NCBI GenBank assembly: GCA_024641465.1
Contig: JAHEDB010000140.1
Location: 1 to 6,350, forward strand
DNA from: Chromatiales bacterium
Lineage (GTDB): Bacteria; Pseudomonadota; Gammaproteobacteria; UBA6429; Thiohalophilaceae
Direction of reading: 5' to 3'
Length of the DNA stretch: 6,350 nucleotides
The translations under genes and the position numbers were made by a program. A model generated the notes under the pieces. The model was given only the letters and a program-made list of their open reading frames with translations, did not search any database and was not told the origin of the DNA. How positions within the stretch are numbered: position 1 is the stretch's first letter; the number at the start of each line of letters is the position of its first letter. Of the stretch, positions 1-5,594 are shown one piece after another.

Positions 1-280
1 CAATCTTTTTTTCCACCGTAGCCAGCAGATCGATATCCAGGCGCTCGGCCAGACGCAGGCTGTAGATAAAGATATCGGCCAGCTCAAACGCCACCGCCTG
101 CAACTTGTCGGCCTCCAGCTGTTTGCTTTGCTGCTCCGTCAGCCACTGGAAGTGTTCCACCAGCTCCGCCGCCTCGACGATCAGGGCCATCGCCAGATTT
201 TTCGGGGCGTGGAACTGTTCCCAATCCCGCTCAACGGCGAATTGTTTGAGACGTTGTTGTAACTGGTCTATTTCATTCAT
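1..280 (-). CDS. MazG-like nucleotide pyrophosphohydrolase (partial, C-terminus beyond window)
   Basis: The reading frame begins at an ATG at 280 and stays open to the left edge, giving 93 residues and one extra base. It resembles the small all-alpha NTP pyrophosphatases of the MazG/DCTPP1 (RS21-C6) group, cytosolic enzymes that hydrolyse non-standard or excess (d)NTPs to the monophosphate and pyrophosphate. Visible family marks are KNLAMALIVEAAELVEHFQW at 27-46, carrying the acidic pair E36/E39, and the second helix motif ELADIFIYSLRLAERLDIDL at 66-85, carrying E66 and D69. In this family the four acidic residues bind Mg2+. A GGAG lies 8 bases before the ATG, which supports this start. Full-length relatives are about 110-120 residues, so perhaps 20-25 residues are missing. 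A strong terminator upstream implies its own promoter just before the gene or some read-through. The family call is firm; the substrate is not known. Confidence 0.88.
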   Translation of the reverse strand, partial: MNEIDQLQQRLKQFAVERDWEQFHAPKNLAMALIVEAAELVEHFQWLTEQQSKQLEADKLQAVAFELADIFIYSLRLAERLDIDLLATVEKKI

Positions 281-312
281 GCGATTGACTCCATTCACAA
301 TGGTTTAAAAAT

Positions 313-342
313 AAAAAAAAGCCCGCGAAGCGGGCTTTTTTT
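313..342. terminator. Bidirectional intrinsic terminator
   Basis: A perfect 6-bp GC stem (GCCCGC, 321-326, with GCGGGC, 330-335) closes a GAA loop. It is flanked by eight A on the left (313-320) and seven T on the right (336-342), so it reads as a Rho-independent terminator in both directions. On the minus strand it lies 25 bases past the stop of the DUF6763-like gene and would end that transcript, probably including messages that began at ilvD. On the plus strand it would stop antisense transcription coming from the left. Confidence 0.9.
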
Positions 343-359
343 AGTTGGATAACAGGAGA

Positions 360-575
360 TTAGTGCACACCAAACTGCGCTGCCTCCTGGGCATGTCGGT
401 GCAATTCCAGACAGGACCAGGATGTATAATCAACAATCTGTCGGCTGCCATCGAGATATTCGATGACGACGCTGGATGGGCGCGTATCCGCATACATCAG
501 CATTTTTACCTTGAGCAATTTTCCTGTTTTATTCATATACCAGTTGCCAACCACTGGCTGGTGATTCATAAACAT
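360..575 (-). CDS. Small DUF6763-like protein of unknown function
   Basis: This is a 71-residue cytosolic protein with no signal peptide or membrane segment. Two blocks recall the DUF6763 family of small gammaproteobacterial proteins: PVVGNWY at 7-13 and IEYLDGSRQIVDYTSW at 38-53 (family pattern roughly IE.QYFDG..EE.D...W). That family usually has an acidic tail. Here the tail after W53 is short and His-rich (HRHAQEAAQFGVH), and the protein is basic around KTGKLLKVK. A GGAGG lies 10 bases before the ATG at 575, which favours that start over the second ATG two codons on. It reads in the same direction as ilvD, 128 bp behind it, and ends just before a strong terminator. No function is known for the family. 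The family name comes from recalled motifs, so the gene is firmer than the label. Confidence 0.72.
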   Translation of the reverse strand: MFMNHQPVVGNWYMNKTGKLLKVKMLMYADTRPSSVVIEYLDGSRQIVDYTSWSCLELHRHAQEAAQFGVH

Positions 576-667
576 CGTAACCGAGCCTCCCGATTTTATT
601 ATGTATTGCTAACACACCCTAAATATCTATCTTACCAGACTCTACTGGTAGCTACTATTTTTTTGTG

Positions 668-676
668 GTTATACCA
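668..676 (-). promoter_or_regulatory. Candidate extended -10 promoter for the DUF6763-like gene
   Basis: On the minus strand the sequence reads TGGTATAAC: the extended -10 TG, one base, then TATAAC (5 of 6 to TATAAT). No good -35 lies 16-18 bp upstream, which is acceptable for extended -10 promoters. Transcription would begin near 661, leaving a leader of about 85 bases. That leader would contain a 6-bp stem (TACCAG, 633-638, with CTGGTA, 645-650). Confidence 0.4.
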
Positions 677-685
677 ACTTTATCT

Positions 686-700
686 TGAGTAATTTACTCA
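686..700. repeat. Perfect 15-bp palindrome TGAGTAATTTACTCA
   Basis: A 7-bp arm TGAGTAA and its exact complement TTACTCA flank one central base. It starts 4 bases behind the ilvD stop and falls where the -35 region of the candidate promoter at 668-676 would be. It has no GC stem and no T-run, so it is a poor terminator. Its symmetry and position suit an operator for a dimeric regulator, but no regulator is identified. Confidence 0.4.
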
Positions 701-703
701 GGT

Positions 704-2383
704 TTACTCGTCGGTTACACACCCTTCCGAAGCGGTCTTAACGTTTTTTATATATTTGTAGAGCGTACCACGATTTGTCTTATAAGGTGGCATTTCCCAA
801 TCGGCACGACGCTTGGCAAACTCCGCCTCAGAGACATTAACCGACAGGGCCTGCTGTTCAGCATCAATGGTAATCTCGTCACCATCCCGAATCAGGCCAA
901 TCGGGCCGCCATCCTGGGCCTCAGGTACGACATGACCGATGATAAACCCGTGCGAACCGCCCGAAAAGCGCCCATCTGTGATCAGCGCCACATCGTTGCC
1001 CAGTCCTGCCCCCATGATGGCCGAGGTCGGAGTCAGCATCTCGGGCATGCCGGGACCACCCTTCGGGCCTTCATAGCGGATCACCACCACATCGCCCTTA
1101 CCGATCTTCTTTTGCTCCAGGGCCGTTAGCATGTCCTCTTCACAGTCATAGACCTTGGCCGGGCCAACAAAGCGCAGACCTTCCTTGCCGGTGATCTTCG
1201 CCACCGAACCGCCGGGGGCGAGATTGCCCTTGAGGATCTGGATGTGCCCGGAGGGCTTGATGGCCTTGTTCACGGGCATAAAGACATCCTGGCCGGCCTT
1301 CAGCCCGGGCAGGGAGGCAAGGTTTTCAGCGATAGTCTTGCCGGTAACAGTCATGCAATCGCCATTCAGCAGACCTTCCTGTAACAGATATTTCATCACC
1401 GCCGGGGTGCCACCGACATTGTGCAGATCTTCCATCACATACCGGCCGCTGGGTTTGAGGTCGGCGAGGAAGGGAATGCGATTACTCACCGACTGGAAAT
1501 CATCGATGGTCAGATTCACGTCTACCGAACGGGCCATGGCGATCAGGTGCAACACCGCGTTAGTCGAACCACCGGTGGCCATAATGATGACCATGGCATT
1601 TTCAAACGCCTCGCGGGTCATGATATCGCGCGGCTTGATGTCCTTTTCCAGCAGGTGACGGATGGCCGCCCCGGCCTTGATGCATTCTTCCAGCTTACCG
1701 GGGTCGGTGGCCGGCACGGAGGAACTATAAGGCAGGCTCATGCCCATGGCCTCGATTGCCGTGGCCATGGTGTTGGCGGTATACATCCCGCCGCAGGCGC
1801 CGGCGCCGGGACAGGAATTATTCACAATACCCTGCCGCTCCTCTTCGTCGATCTTACCGGCAATGAACTGGCCATAGCTCTGGAAGGCCGAGACGATATC
1901 CAGCGGCTTACCCTTCAAATGGCCCGGCTTGATCGTGCCACCGTAGACCATCAGGGCCGGTCGGTTCAGGCGCCCCATGGCGATCAGGACACCGGGCATA
2001 TTCTTGTCACAGCCGGGGATGGCGATCAGACCGTCATACCACTGCCCGCCCATCACTGTTTCCACCGAATCGGCAATGATGTCCCGCGACTGGAGGGAAT
2101 AGCTCATGCCACGGGTCCCCATGGAAATACCATCCGAGACACCAATAGTATTGAACCGCATACCCACCAGGTCCGCGGCCACCACACCTTCTTTCACCCT
2201 GGCGGCCAGATCGTTGAGGTGCATATTGCAGGTGTTGCCCTCCCACCAGACGCTGGCGATACCCACTTCGGCTTTTGTCAGATCATTGGAGGACAAACCG
2301 GTCCCTAACAACATGGCCTGGGAGGCCCCCTGCGATTTGGGTTCGGTGATTCGGGAACTAAACTTATTTAATTTCTCGGCCAT
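704..2383 (-). CDS. ilvD: Dihydroxy-acid dehydratase (EC 4.2.1.9)
   Basis: This enzyme dehydrates 2,3-dihydroxy-isovalerate and 2,3-dihydroxy-3-methylvalerate to the 2-keto acids in valine, isoleucine, leucine and pantothenate synthesis. The protein has 559 residues. The three expected Fe-S cysteines are present: C52 (EGNTCNMH), C125 (PGCDKNMPG) and C197 (NSCPGAGACGGMYTANTMA). K127, next to the second cysteine, matches the lysine that is carbamylated and binds Mg2+ in relatives. S474 in DGRFSGGSHG matches the catalytic serine. GGSTNAVLHL and GPKGGPGMPEML are also intact, so the enzyme should be active. The length fits the shorter form known from plants, cyanobacteria and mycobacteria, where a [2Fe-2S] cluster has been shown, rather than the roughly 616-residue E. 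coli form; cluster type here is inferred. A GGAG lies 11 bases before the ATG. No other ilv gene is in the window. The start is overlapped by a small upstream ORF. Confidence 0.98.
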   Translation of the reverse strand: MAEKLNKFSSRITEPKSQGASQAMLLGTGLSSNDLTKAEVGIASVWWEGNTCNMHLNDLAARVKEGVVAADLVGMRFNTIGVSDGISMGTRGMSYSLQSRDIIADSVETVMGGQWYDGLIAIPGCDKNMPGVLIAMGRLNRPALMVYGGTIKPGHLKGKPLDIVSAFQSYGQFIAGKIDEEERQGIVNNSCPGAGACGGMYTANTMATAIEAMGMSLPYSSSVPATDPGKLEECIKAGAAIRHLLEKDIKPRDIMTREAFENAMVIIMATGGSTNAVLHLIAMARSVDVNLTIDDFQSVSNRIPFLADLKPSGRYVMEDLHNVGGTPAVMKYLLQEGLLNGDCMTVTGKTIAENLASLPGLKAGQDVFMPVNKAIKPSGHIQILKGNLAPGGSVAKITGKEGLRFVGPAKVYDCEEDMLTALEQKKIGKGDVVVIRYEGPKGGPGMPEMLTPTSAIMGAGLGNDVALITDGRFSGGSHGFIIGHVVPEAQDGGPIGLIRDGDEITIDAEQQALSVNVSEAEFAKRRADWEMPPYKTNRGTLYKYIKNVKTASEGCVTDE

Positions 2384-2463
2384 TGCTCAAGATACTCCGT
2401 CGCGTGTACTGTCAGTCGTAAAATATTTGGTACAGGATATTTTTTAAAAAGCCGTTGTGTCAT
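2368..2463 (-). CDS. Candidate 31-codon leader ORF overlapping the ilvD start
   Basis: An ATG at 2463 is preceded by AAGGA with 5 bases between, a better ribosome site than that of ilvD itself. The frame runs 31 codons (MTQRLFKKYPVPNILRLTVH, then ATEYLEQWPRN) to a TAA at 2368-2370. It passes over the ilvD ATG in another frame and stops 13 bases inside ilvD, a layout that allows translational coupling. Seven of 31 residues are Ile, Leu or Val, but there is no run of such codons and no terminator hairpin, so it does not look like a classical ilv attenuation peptide. I do not recognise the peptide. It could be a regulatory upstream ORF or a chance frame. Confidence 0.35.
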   Translation of the reverse strand: MTQRLFKKYPVPNILRLTVHATEYLEQWPRN

Positions 2464-2508
2464 TATTATCCTTCACGTTGTCGGGGTAATATGACCGGAC
2501 AGGGGTGA

Positions 2509-2539
2509 AGTATAAAACAACTTGCCGGGCAACCGCCAA
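2509..2539 (-). promoter_or_regulatory. Candidate ilvD promoter with internal palindrome
   Basis: On the minus strand TTGGCG (2539-2534, 4 of 6 to TTGACA) precedes TATACT (2514-2509, 5 of 6 to TATAAT). The spacing is 19 bp, longer than ideal; TTTTAT (2517-2512) at 16 bp is an alternative -10. An 11-bp palindrome, TTGCC-G-GGCAA (2522-2532), lies between the two elements, where a bound repressor would block RNA polymerase. Transcription would begin near 2502, about 40 bases before the small leader ORF. Assignment is by eye only. Confidence 0.3.
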
Positions 2540-2598
2540 AAAGCGGGGCATAATTCACATTTTATCGCGTTAAGTTCGACCAGGATACGCCGATACAT

Positions 2599-2607
2599 TG
2601 GTATAAC
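2599..2607 (+). promoter_or_regulatory. Candidate extended -10 promoter for slt
   Basis: TG-G-TATAAC is an extended -10 element with 5 of 6 bases of TATAAT. No convincing -35 lies upstream. Transcription would start near 2614, giving a leader of about 79 bases before the preferred slt start at 2693. TACAAT at 2614-2619 is a second possible -10. The ten bases TTGGTATAAC (2598-2607) are identical to the minus-strand candidate at 677-668. Confidence 0.4.
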
Positions 2608-2692
2608 AACGGCTACAATAATTTAGGTAAATAAAATCAAATAATTAAAACAGCCCATAATAAGCCCAATGTTAAGTCTCTACGGAATCACA

Positions 2693-4696
2693 ATGAAGAG
2701 AATCTATCTGTACAGGAAGTTCAGTTTATCTGCCACTTTATTGCTGGCCGGACTGCTATCGGCCCCAGTTCCCTCCCTCGCGTATGACAAGGACACCTTG
2801 GCAAAACAGCGAAATGACTTCATCGCCGCCGAAAATGCCCTGAATAGAGGGCAAACGACCAAGTACTCCAGCCTGATCGCCGGACTCGAAGACTATCCGC
2901 TCTATCCCTATCTGAAATTCCAGAAAATGAAACGGCAGTTGTCGCAAACAGACAATGCCGAAATCAAAAAATTTCTCGATGAAAATGTCGCCTCGCCGGT
3001 TGCCGACCAACTGCGTCACGCCTGGCTGCGCAAACTCGCCAGGCAACAGCAGTGGCAGACCCTGGTGGATAATTATTTCGTGGCCAAGGACACTCAATTG
3101 CATTGCCTGTATTCCAGGGCTCTGTTTGAAATTCATGATCCCCGCGCGGCGGATGTCGCCAGGGAACTCTGGCTGACTGAAAAATCCCTGCCCGGCAGTT
3201 GTGACTACAGTTTCAAACGTTTACGTGAGGCCGGCATTCTCAACGAGGACCTGGTCTGGCAGCGGATCCGACTCGCCCTGTATGCCAGTCAAAGCCGCCT
3301 GGCGACCCACCTGGGTCAGGAACTGCCTGCCCAGGACCGTAAAATGTTGCAGGTATGGCTCGATATTCGTCGTAAACCTCAATCCATCGGCAAGGCCTAT
3401 AACCTCGACATCAGCTATCGCCCCGAAGTCGTACGCTGGATGATCGTCGATGGGGTGCGTGGTCTGGCGAGAAACGATGAGCTGGAGGCCACCCGCGTCT
3501 GGACGGAAATTCGCGGTGAATATGCTTTCCACGTCGAAGACCATCAGCGGGTAGAACGCCGACTGATCTACAAGCTGTCGCAAAGCGATGATGATTCGGC
3601 GCAGTACCTCTTAAAAGGTCTGACCCCGACCCTGCCAAATGGGCGCATGCATGCCTATTATGCCCTGTCCGCGGTACAGGACCTGGACTGGAAATCCGCC
3701 CTCGACTGGATTGGCCGCATGGAGGATCCCGAACAACAGACGCCCCGCTGGCAATACTGGCGCGCCCGCGCCCTTGAGGCACTGGGTCACGTCGAAGAGG
3801 CCCGTGGCCTCTATATGTTGATCGCCAACGACCGCAGCTATTACAGCTTCCTGGCATCGGATCGCGCGGGTCTGTCCTACCGGTTCGACAGCCGTCCAAT
3901 CCAGTACAATGATGAAGATTTGCTGAGTCTGAAAAAGGTCCCGGCCCTGCTGCGCGCCAGTGAATTGTTTTTCCTGAAGCGTATCGTTGAGGCGCGGCGG
4001 GAATGGAATTTTGCCCTTGGTCTGATGAACAAGGAACAATTGCTCAAGGCCTCCAAACTGGCCCACCAGCTTGGCTGGTACGATCGTGCGATTGTCACCA
4101 TGGCCCAGGCCGGCTACTGGGATGATCTGGAACTGCGCTTCCCGCTGGCCCACCAGAGCCTGATCCTGGAAAATGCCAAACGTCAGGACATCAGCCCGGC
4201 CTGGGCCTTTGCCATCATTCGCCAGGAAAGCGCCTTTACCCCCGATGCCCGTTCTCACGCTGGGGCTATGGGCCTAATGCAGATCATGCCCCATACCGCC
4301 CGCCAGGTCGCCCGCAGCATGAACCTGCGCACCCCACGGCGTAACGACCTACTAGACATCACCACCAATGTCCGCCTCGGGGTGAGTTACCTGAAGAAGG
4401 TACGTGACAAGTTTAATGGTAACTCGGTGCTGGCCACCGCCGCCTATAACGCAGGGGGCTATCGGGTGCAAACATGGTTACCGGAAGAGGGCGCCATCCC
4501 GGCCGATCTGTGGATTGAACAGGTGCCGTTTGATGAAACCCAGGACTACCTGAAACGGGTGCTGGTCTATACCGTGATATATGAAAAACGTCTCGGCCTG
4601 GAAACCGTCCCCCTGCTGAAGCGGATGATCCCGATTACCAGCAAGGAACCGCTCGTCCTGTCACAAAAAGAGAAAAAACCGGTACCGGGCGTCTGA
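2693..4696 (+). CDS. slt: Soluble lytic murein transglycosylase, Slt70 type (EC 4.2.2.n1)
   Basis: This periplasmic enzyme cleaves the MurNAc-GlcNAc bond of peptidoglycan to give 1,6-anhydro-MurNAc products. I start it at 2693 (667 residues) because GGA lies 6 bases before that ATG and a clean signal peptide follows: KR, then a hydrophobic LSATLLLAGLLSAPV, with likely cleavage after PSLA (A30). The in-frame ATG at 2669 adds eight residues and has no ribosome site. Residues about 31-430 form the alpha-helical U-domain, with YPLYPYLKF near 68-76, WQYWRARALEALG at 353-365 and YYSFLASDRAGL at 383-394. A linker follows, then the lysozyme-like C-domain from about 485. That domain carries catalytic E512 (RQESAF), GAMGLMQIMP (524-533), AAYNAG (583-588) and ETQDYLKRVL (615-624). 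Length is close to E. coli Slt70 (645 residues with signal peptide). No lipobox cysteine is present, so it is soluble rather than lipid-anchored. It is divergent from ilvD. Confidence 0.96.
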   Translation: MKRIYLYRKFSLSATLLLAGLLSAPVPSLAYDKDTLAKQRNDFIAAENALNRGQTTKYSSLIAGLEDYPLYPYLKFQKMKRQLSQTDNAEIKKFLDENVASPVADQLRHAWLRKLARQQQWQTLVDNYFVAKDTQLHCLYSRALFEIHDPRAADVARELWLTEKSLPGSCDYSFKRLREAGILNEDLVWQRIRLALYASQSRLATHLGQELPAQDRKMLQVWLDIRRKPQSIGKAYNLDISYRPEVVRWMIVDGVRGLARNDELEATRVWTEIRGEYAFHVEDHQRVERRLIYKLSQSDDDSAQYLLKGLTPTLPNGRMHAYYALSAVQDLDWKSALDWIGRMEDPEQQTPRWQYWRARALEALGHVEEARGLYMLIANDRSYYSFLASDRAGLSYRFDSRPIQYNDEDLLSLKKVPALLRASELFFLKRIVEARREWNFALGLMNKEQLLKASKLAHQLGWYDRAIVTMAQAGYWDDLELRFPLAHQSLILENAKRQDISPAWAFAIIRQESAFTPDARSHAGAMGLMQIMPHTARQVARSMNLRTPRRNDLLDITTNVRLGVSYLKKVRDKFNGNSVLATAAYNAGGYRVQTWLPEEGAIPADLWIEQVPFDETQDYLKRVLVYTVIYEKRLGLETVPLLKRMIPITSKEPLVLSQKEKKPVPGV

Positions 4697-4822
4697 TATC
4701 AGCCATATTTGCTGGGCTTAATCACAACTTATTGATCTGAAAAGTCATAATATCCTAAAAAAGCACCATCCCGGACCGATAATGAACTTAGGTCCATCTC
4801 ACATATCAGGATATGCCCAACC
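4697..4822. other. Intergenic region behind slt
   Basis: AT-rich, with no convincing terminator for slt. A 10-bp palindrome CTGATATCAG (4693-4702) spans the slt stop codon. A 5-bp stem GGACC (4773-4777) with GGTCC (4791-4795) encloses GATAAT (4778-4783), a possible -10 for the small ORF that follows; no matching -35 is seen. Absence of a terminator leaves open that the small ORF is transcribed with slt. Confidence 0.3.
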
Positions 4823-4987
4823 ATGCCTTATCTGCTTTCATTAATAACCGCTACCCTGGCACTCGCCACGATCATGCACTTGAAACGCCAGTTGCGTAAG
4901 ACGGCCCGCATCAGACAGGATCTGCACGAAGCCCGCGCCAGTAAGGCGCTGACGGGCCTGCATTCATTGCGTAAACAAAACGATTAA
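4823..4987 (+). CDS. Candidate 54-residue single-pass membrane protein
   Basis: The frame opens at ATG 4823 and ends with TAA at 4985-4987. Residues 3-18 (YLLSLITATLALATIM) form one hydrophobic stretch long enough to enter a membrane. The rest is strongly basic and helix-prone, from KRQLRKTARIRQDLHEARAS to LRKQND, as expected for an N-out, cytoplasmic-tail protein by the positive-inside rule. Codons are mostly the G/C-ending ones used by the neighbouring genes. AGGA at 4807-4810 lies 12 bases before the ATG, a little far. It sits 126 bp behind slt on the same strand and just before a hairpin. I do not recognise a family and give no function. A competing ATG at 4813 opens a 28-codon frame with no coding character. 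Confidence 0.42.
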   Translation: MPYLLSLITATLALATIMHLKRQLRKTARIRQDLHEARASKALTGLHSLRKQND

Positions 4988-4994
4988 AAAGACA

Positions 4995-5021
4995 TACCGG
5001 GGAAACCTGTTTCACCCGGTA
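4995..5021 (-). terminator. Hairpin, probable terminator for the leftward rsd transcript
   Basis: A 7-bp stem TACCGGG/CCCGGTA is stacked on GAAA/TTTC with one bulged base and a CCTG loop, 27 bases in all. On the minus strand it is followed by TGTC and then TTTTT (4990-4986), so the T-run is offset by four bases. On the plus strand only ATAATTG follows. It therefore fits leftward termination behind rsd better than termination of the small ORF, though its stem would also help protect a rightward mRNA end. A weaker stem, CGAAG/CTTCG (5047-5062), sits directly behind the rsd stop. Confidence 0.5.
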
Positions 5022-5063
5022 ATAATTGACGCCAACCAATAGAATTCGAAGATAAAGCTTCGC

Positions 5064-5519
5064 TTATAAACGCTGGGTATTGAAGGTAGTAATGATCTGA
5101 TCTTCCAGTGTTATGCGATCCGCCAGGACTTCACCCAGTTTTGACAAATCATGCTCCAGCATCGACAGATTGTCGCAGTGATCTTCACAGTCATATTTCT
5201 CGTTGAAATCCAGTATAAAACGGGTTGAAGCAGCAATTTCCGGATAAATCTTCTCGGCGATTTTACGTACCTCGGTACGCCGCTCTGCATCTTCTTCAAT
5301 AAAGCGATATAACTGGAAATGGGCACTGGCGGTGTAGTCGACCAGGGTCTCACAAAACTCCTGCAACATGAGTTGCAGTTCCTTGTTTGGCTGGTAGGGG
5401 CGCATCCCGGCGAGTTGGCTGAAGAGTGTTAAGGTTTCGGTGCGGGTCTCCATCAAGGTATTGAGCTTGTTGAGAGATTTCGACCGTCGATCAATCGAAG
5501 CGCGTTGTGTTGACGTCAT
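5064..5519 (-). CDS. rsd: Rsd/AlgQ family anti-sigma-70 regulator
   Basis: Rsd-family proteins bind region 4 of the housekeeping sigma factor RpoD in the cytosol and favour use of alternative sigma factors; in Pseudomonas the relative AlgQ affects alginate and siderophore genes. The protein has 151 residues (E. coli Rsd 158, AlgQ 160) and is all helical by appearance. Diagnostic stretches are FCETLVDYTASAHFQLYRF at 55-73, close to the FC.SLVDY.SAGHF..YE pattern, and LGEVLADRITLEDQII at 128-143. I chose the ATG at 5519 because AAGGGGA lies about six bases before it. The ATG at 5576 would add 19 unrelated residues and leave out that site. A C111-E-D-H114-C115 cluster is unusual compared with the E. 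coli sequence. It lies 75 bp behind the sulfurtransferase gene on the same strand, so co-transcription is possible. Confidence 0.9.
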   Translation of the reverse strand: MTSTQRASIDRRSKSLNKLNTLMETRTETLTLFSQLAGMRPYQPNKELQLMLQEFCETLVDYTASAHFQLYRFIEEDAERRTEVRKIAEKIYPEIAASTRFILDFNEKYDCEDHCDNLSMLEHDLSKLGEVLADRITLEDQIITTFNTQRL

Positions 5520-5578
5520 ATTTGTCCCCTTGGTTATTTTTTGTAGTGAATAAAACTGGAACACTCTACTATGCACTT

Positions 5579-5587
5579 AGTATGCCA
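5579..5587 (-). promoter_or_regulatory. Weak candidate extended -10 promoter for rsd
   Basis: The minus strand reads TGGCATACT: an extended -10 TG, one base, then CATACT (4 of 6). A perfect TTGACA lies at 5598-5593 but is only 8 bp from this -10; it would sit 19 bp from another possible -10, CATAGT (5573-5568). Either choice places the start in the 75-bp gap before rsd. Neither is strong. Confidence 0.25.
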
Positions 5588-5594
5588 TGGCTTG

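Noticed and set aside
633..664. Stem TACCAG/CTGGTA followed by a T-run as a plus-strand terminator
   Set aside because: The stem is short and AT-rich, the T-run is displaced by several bases and no plus-strand gene lies upstream for it to terminate.
345..692. Plus-strand frame of 115 codons over the DUF6763-like gene
   Set aside because: It begins inside the terminator region, covers the minus-strand gene with its good ribosome site and family motifs, and shows no coding character of its own.
1421..2308. Long plus-strand open frame (295 codons) opposite ilvD
   Set aside because: It is antisense to the fully conserved ilvD coding sequence, has low-complexity His/Gly-rich content typical of a shadow frame and has no family resemblance.
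2384..2470. Classical branched-chain attenuator before ilvD
   Set aside because: The small ORF has no run of Ile/Leu/Val codons and no GC hairpin with a T-run follows; the only symmetric element is an AT stretch (TTTTTAAAAA, 2441-2450).
3611..4258. Minus-strand open frame (215 codons) opposite slt
   Set aside because: It is the complement of the conserved slt frame, with no recognisable domain; the same holds for the other antisense frames inside slt.
5520..5576. Upstream start for rsd adding 19 residues
   Set aside because: The extra residues do not match the family, and a strong AAGGGGA ribosome site lies inside that stretch, just before the ATG at 5519.
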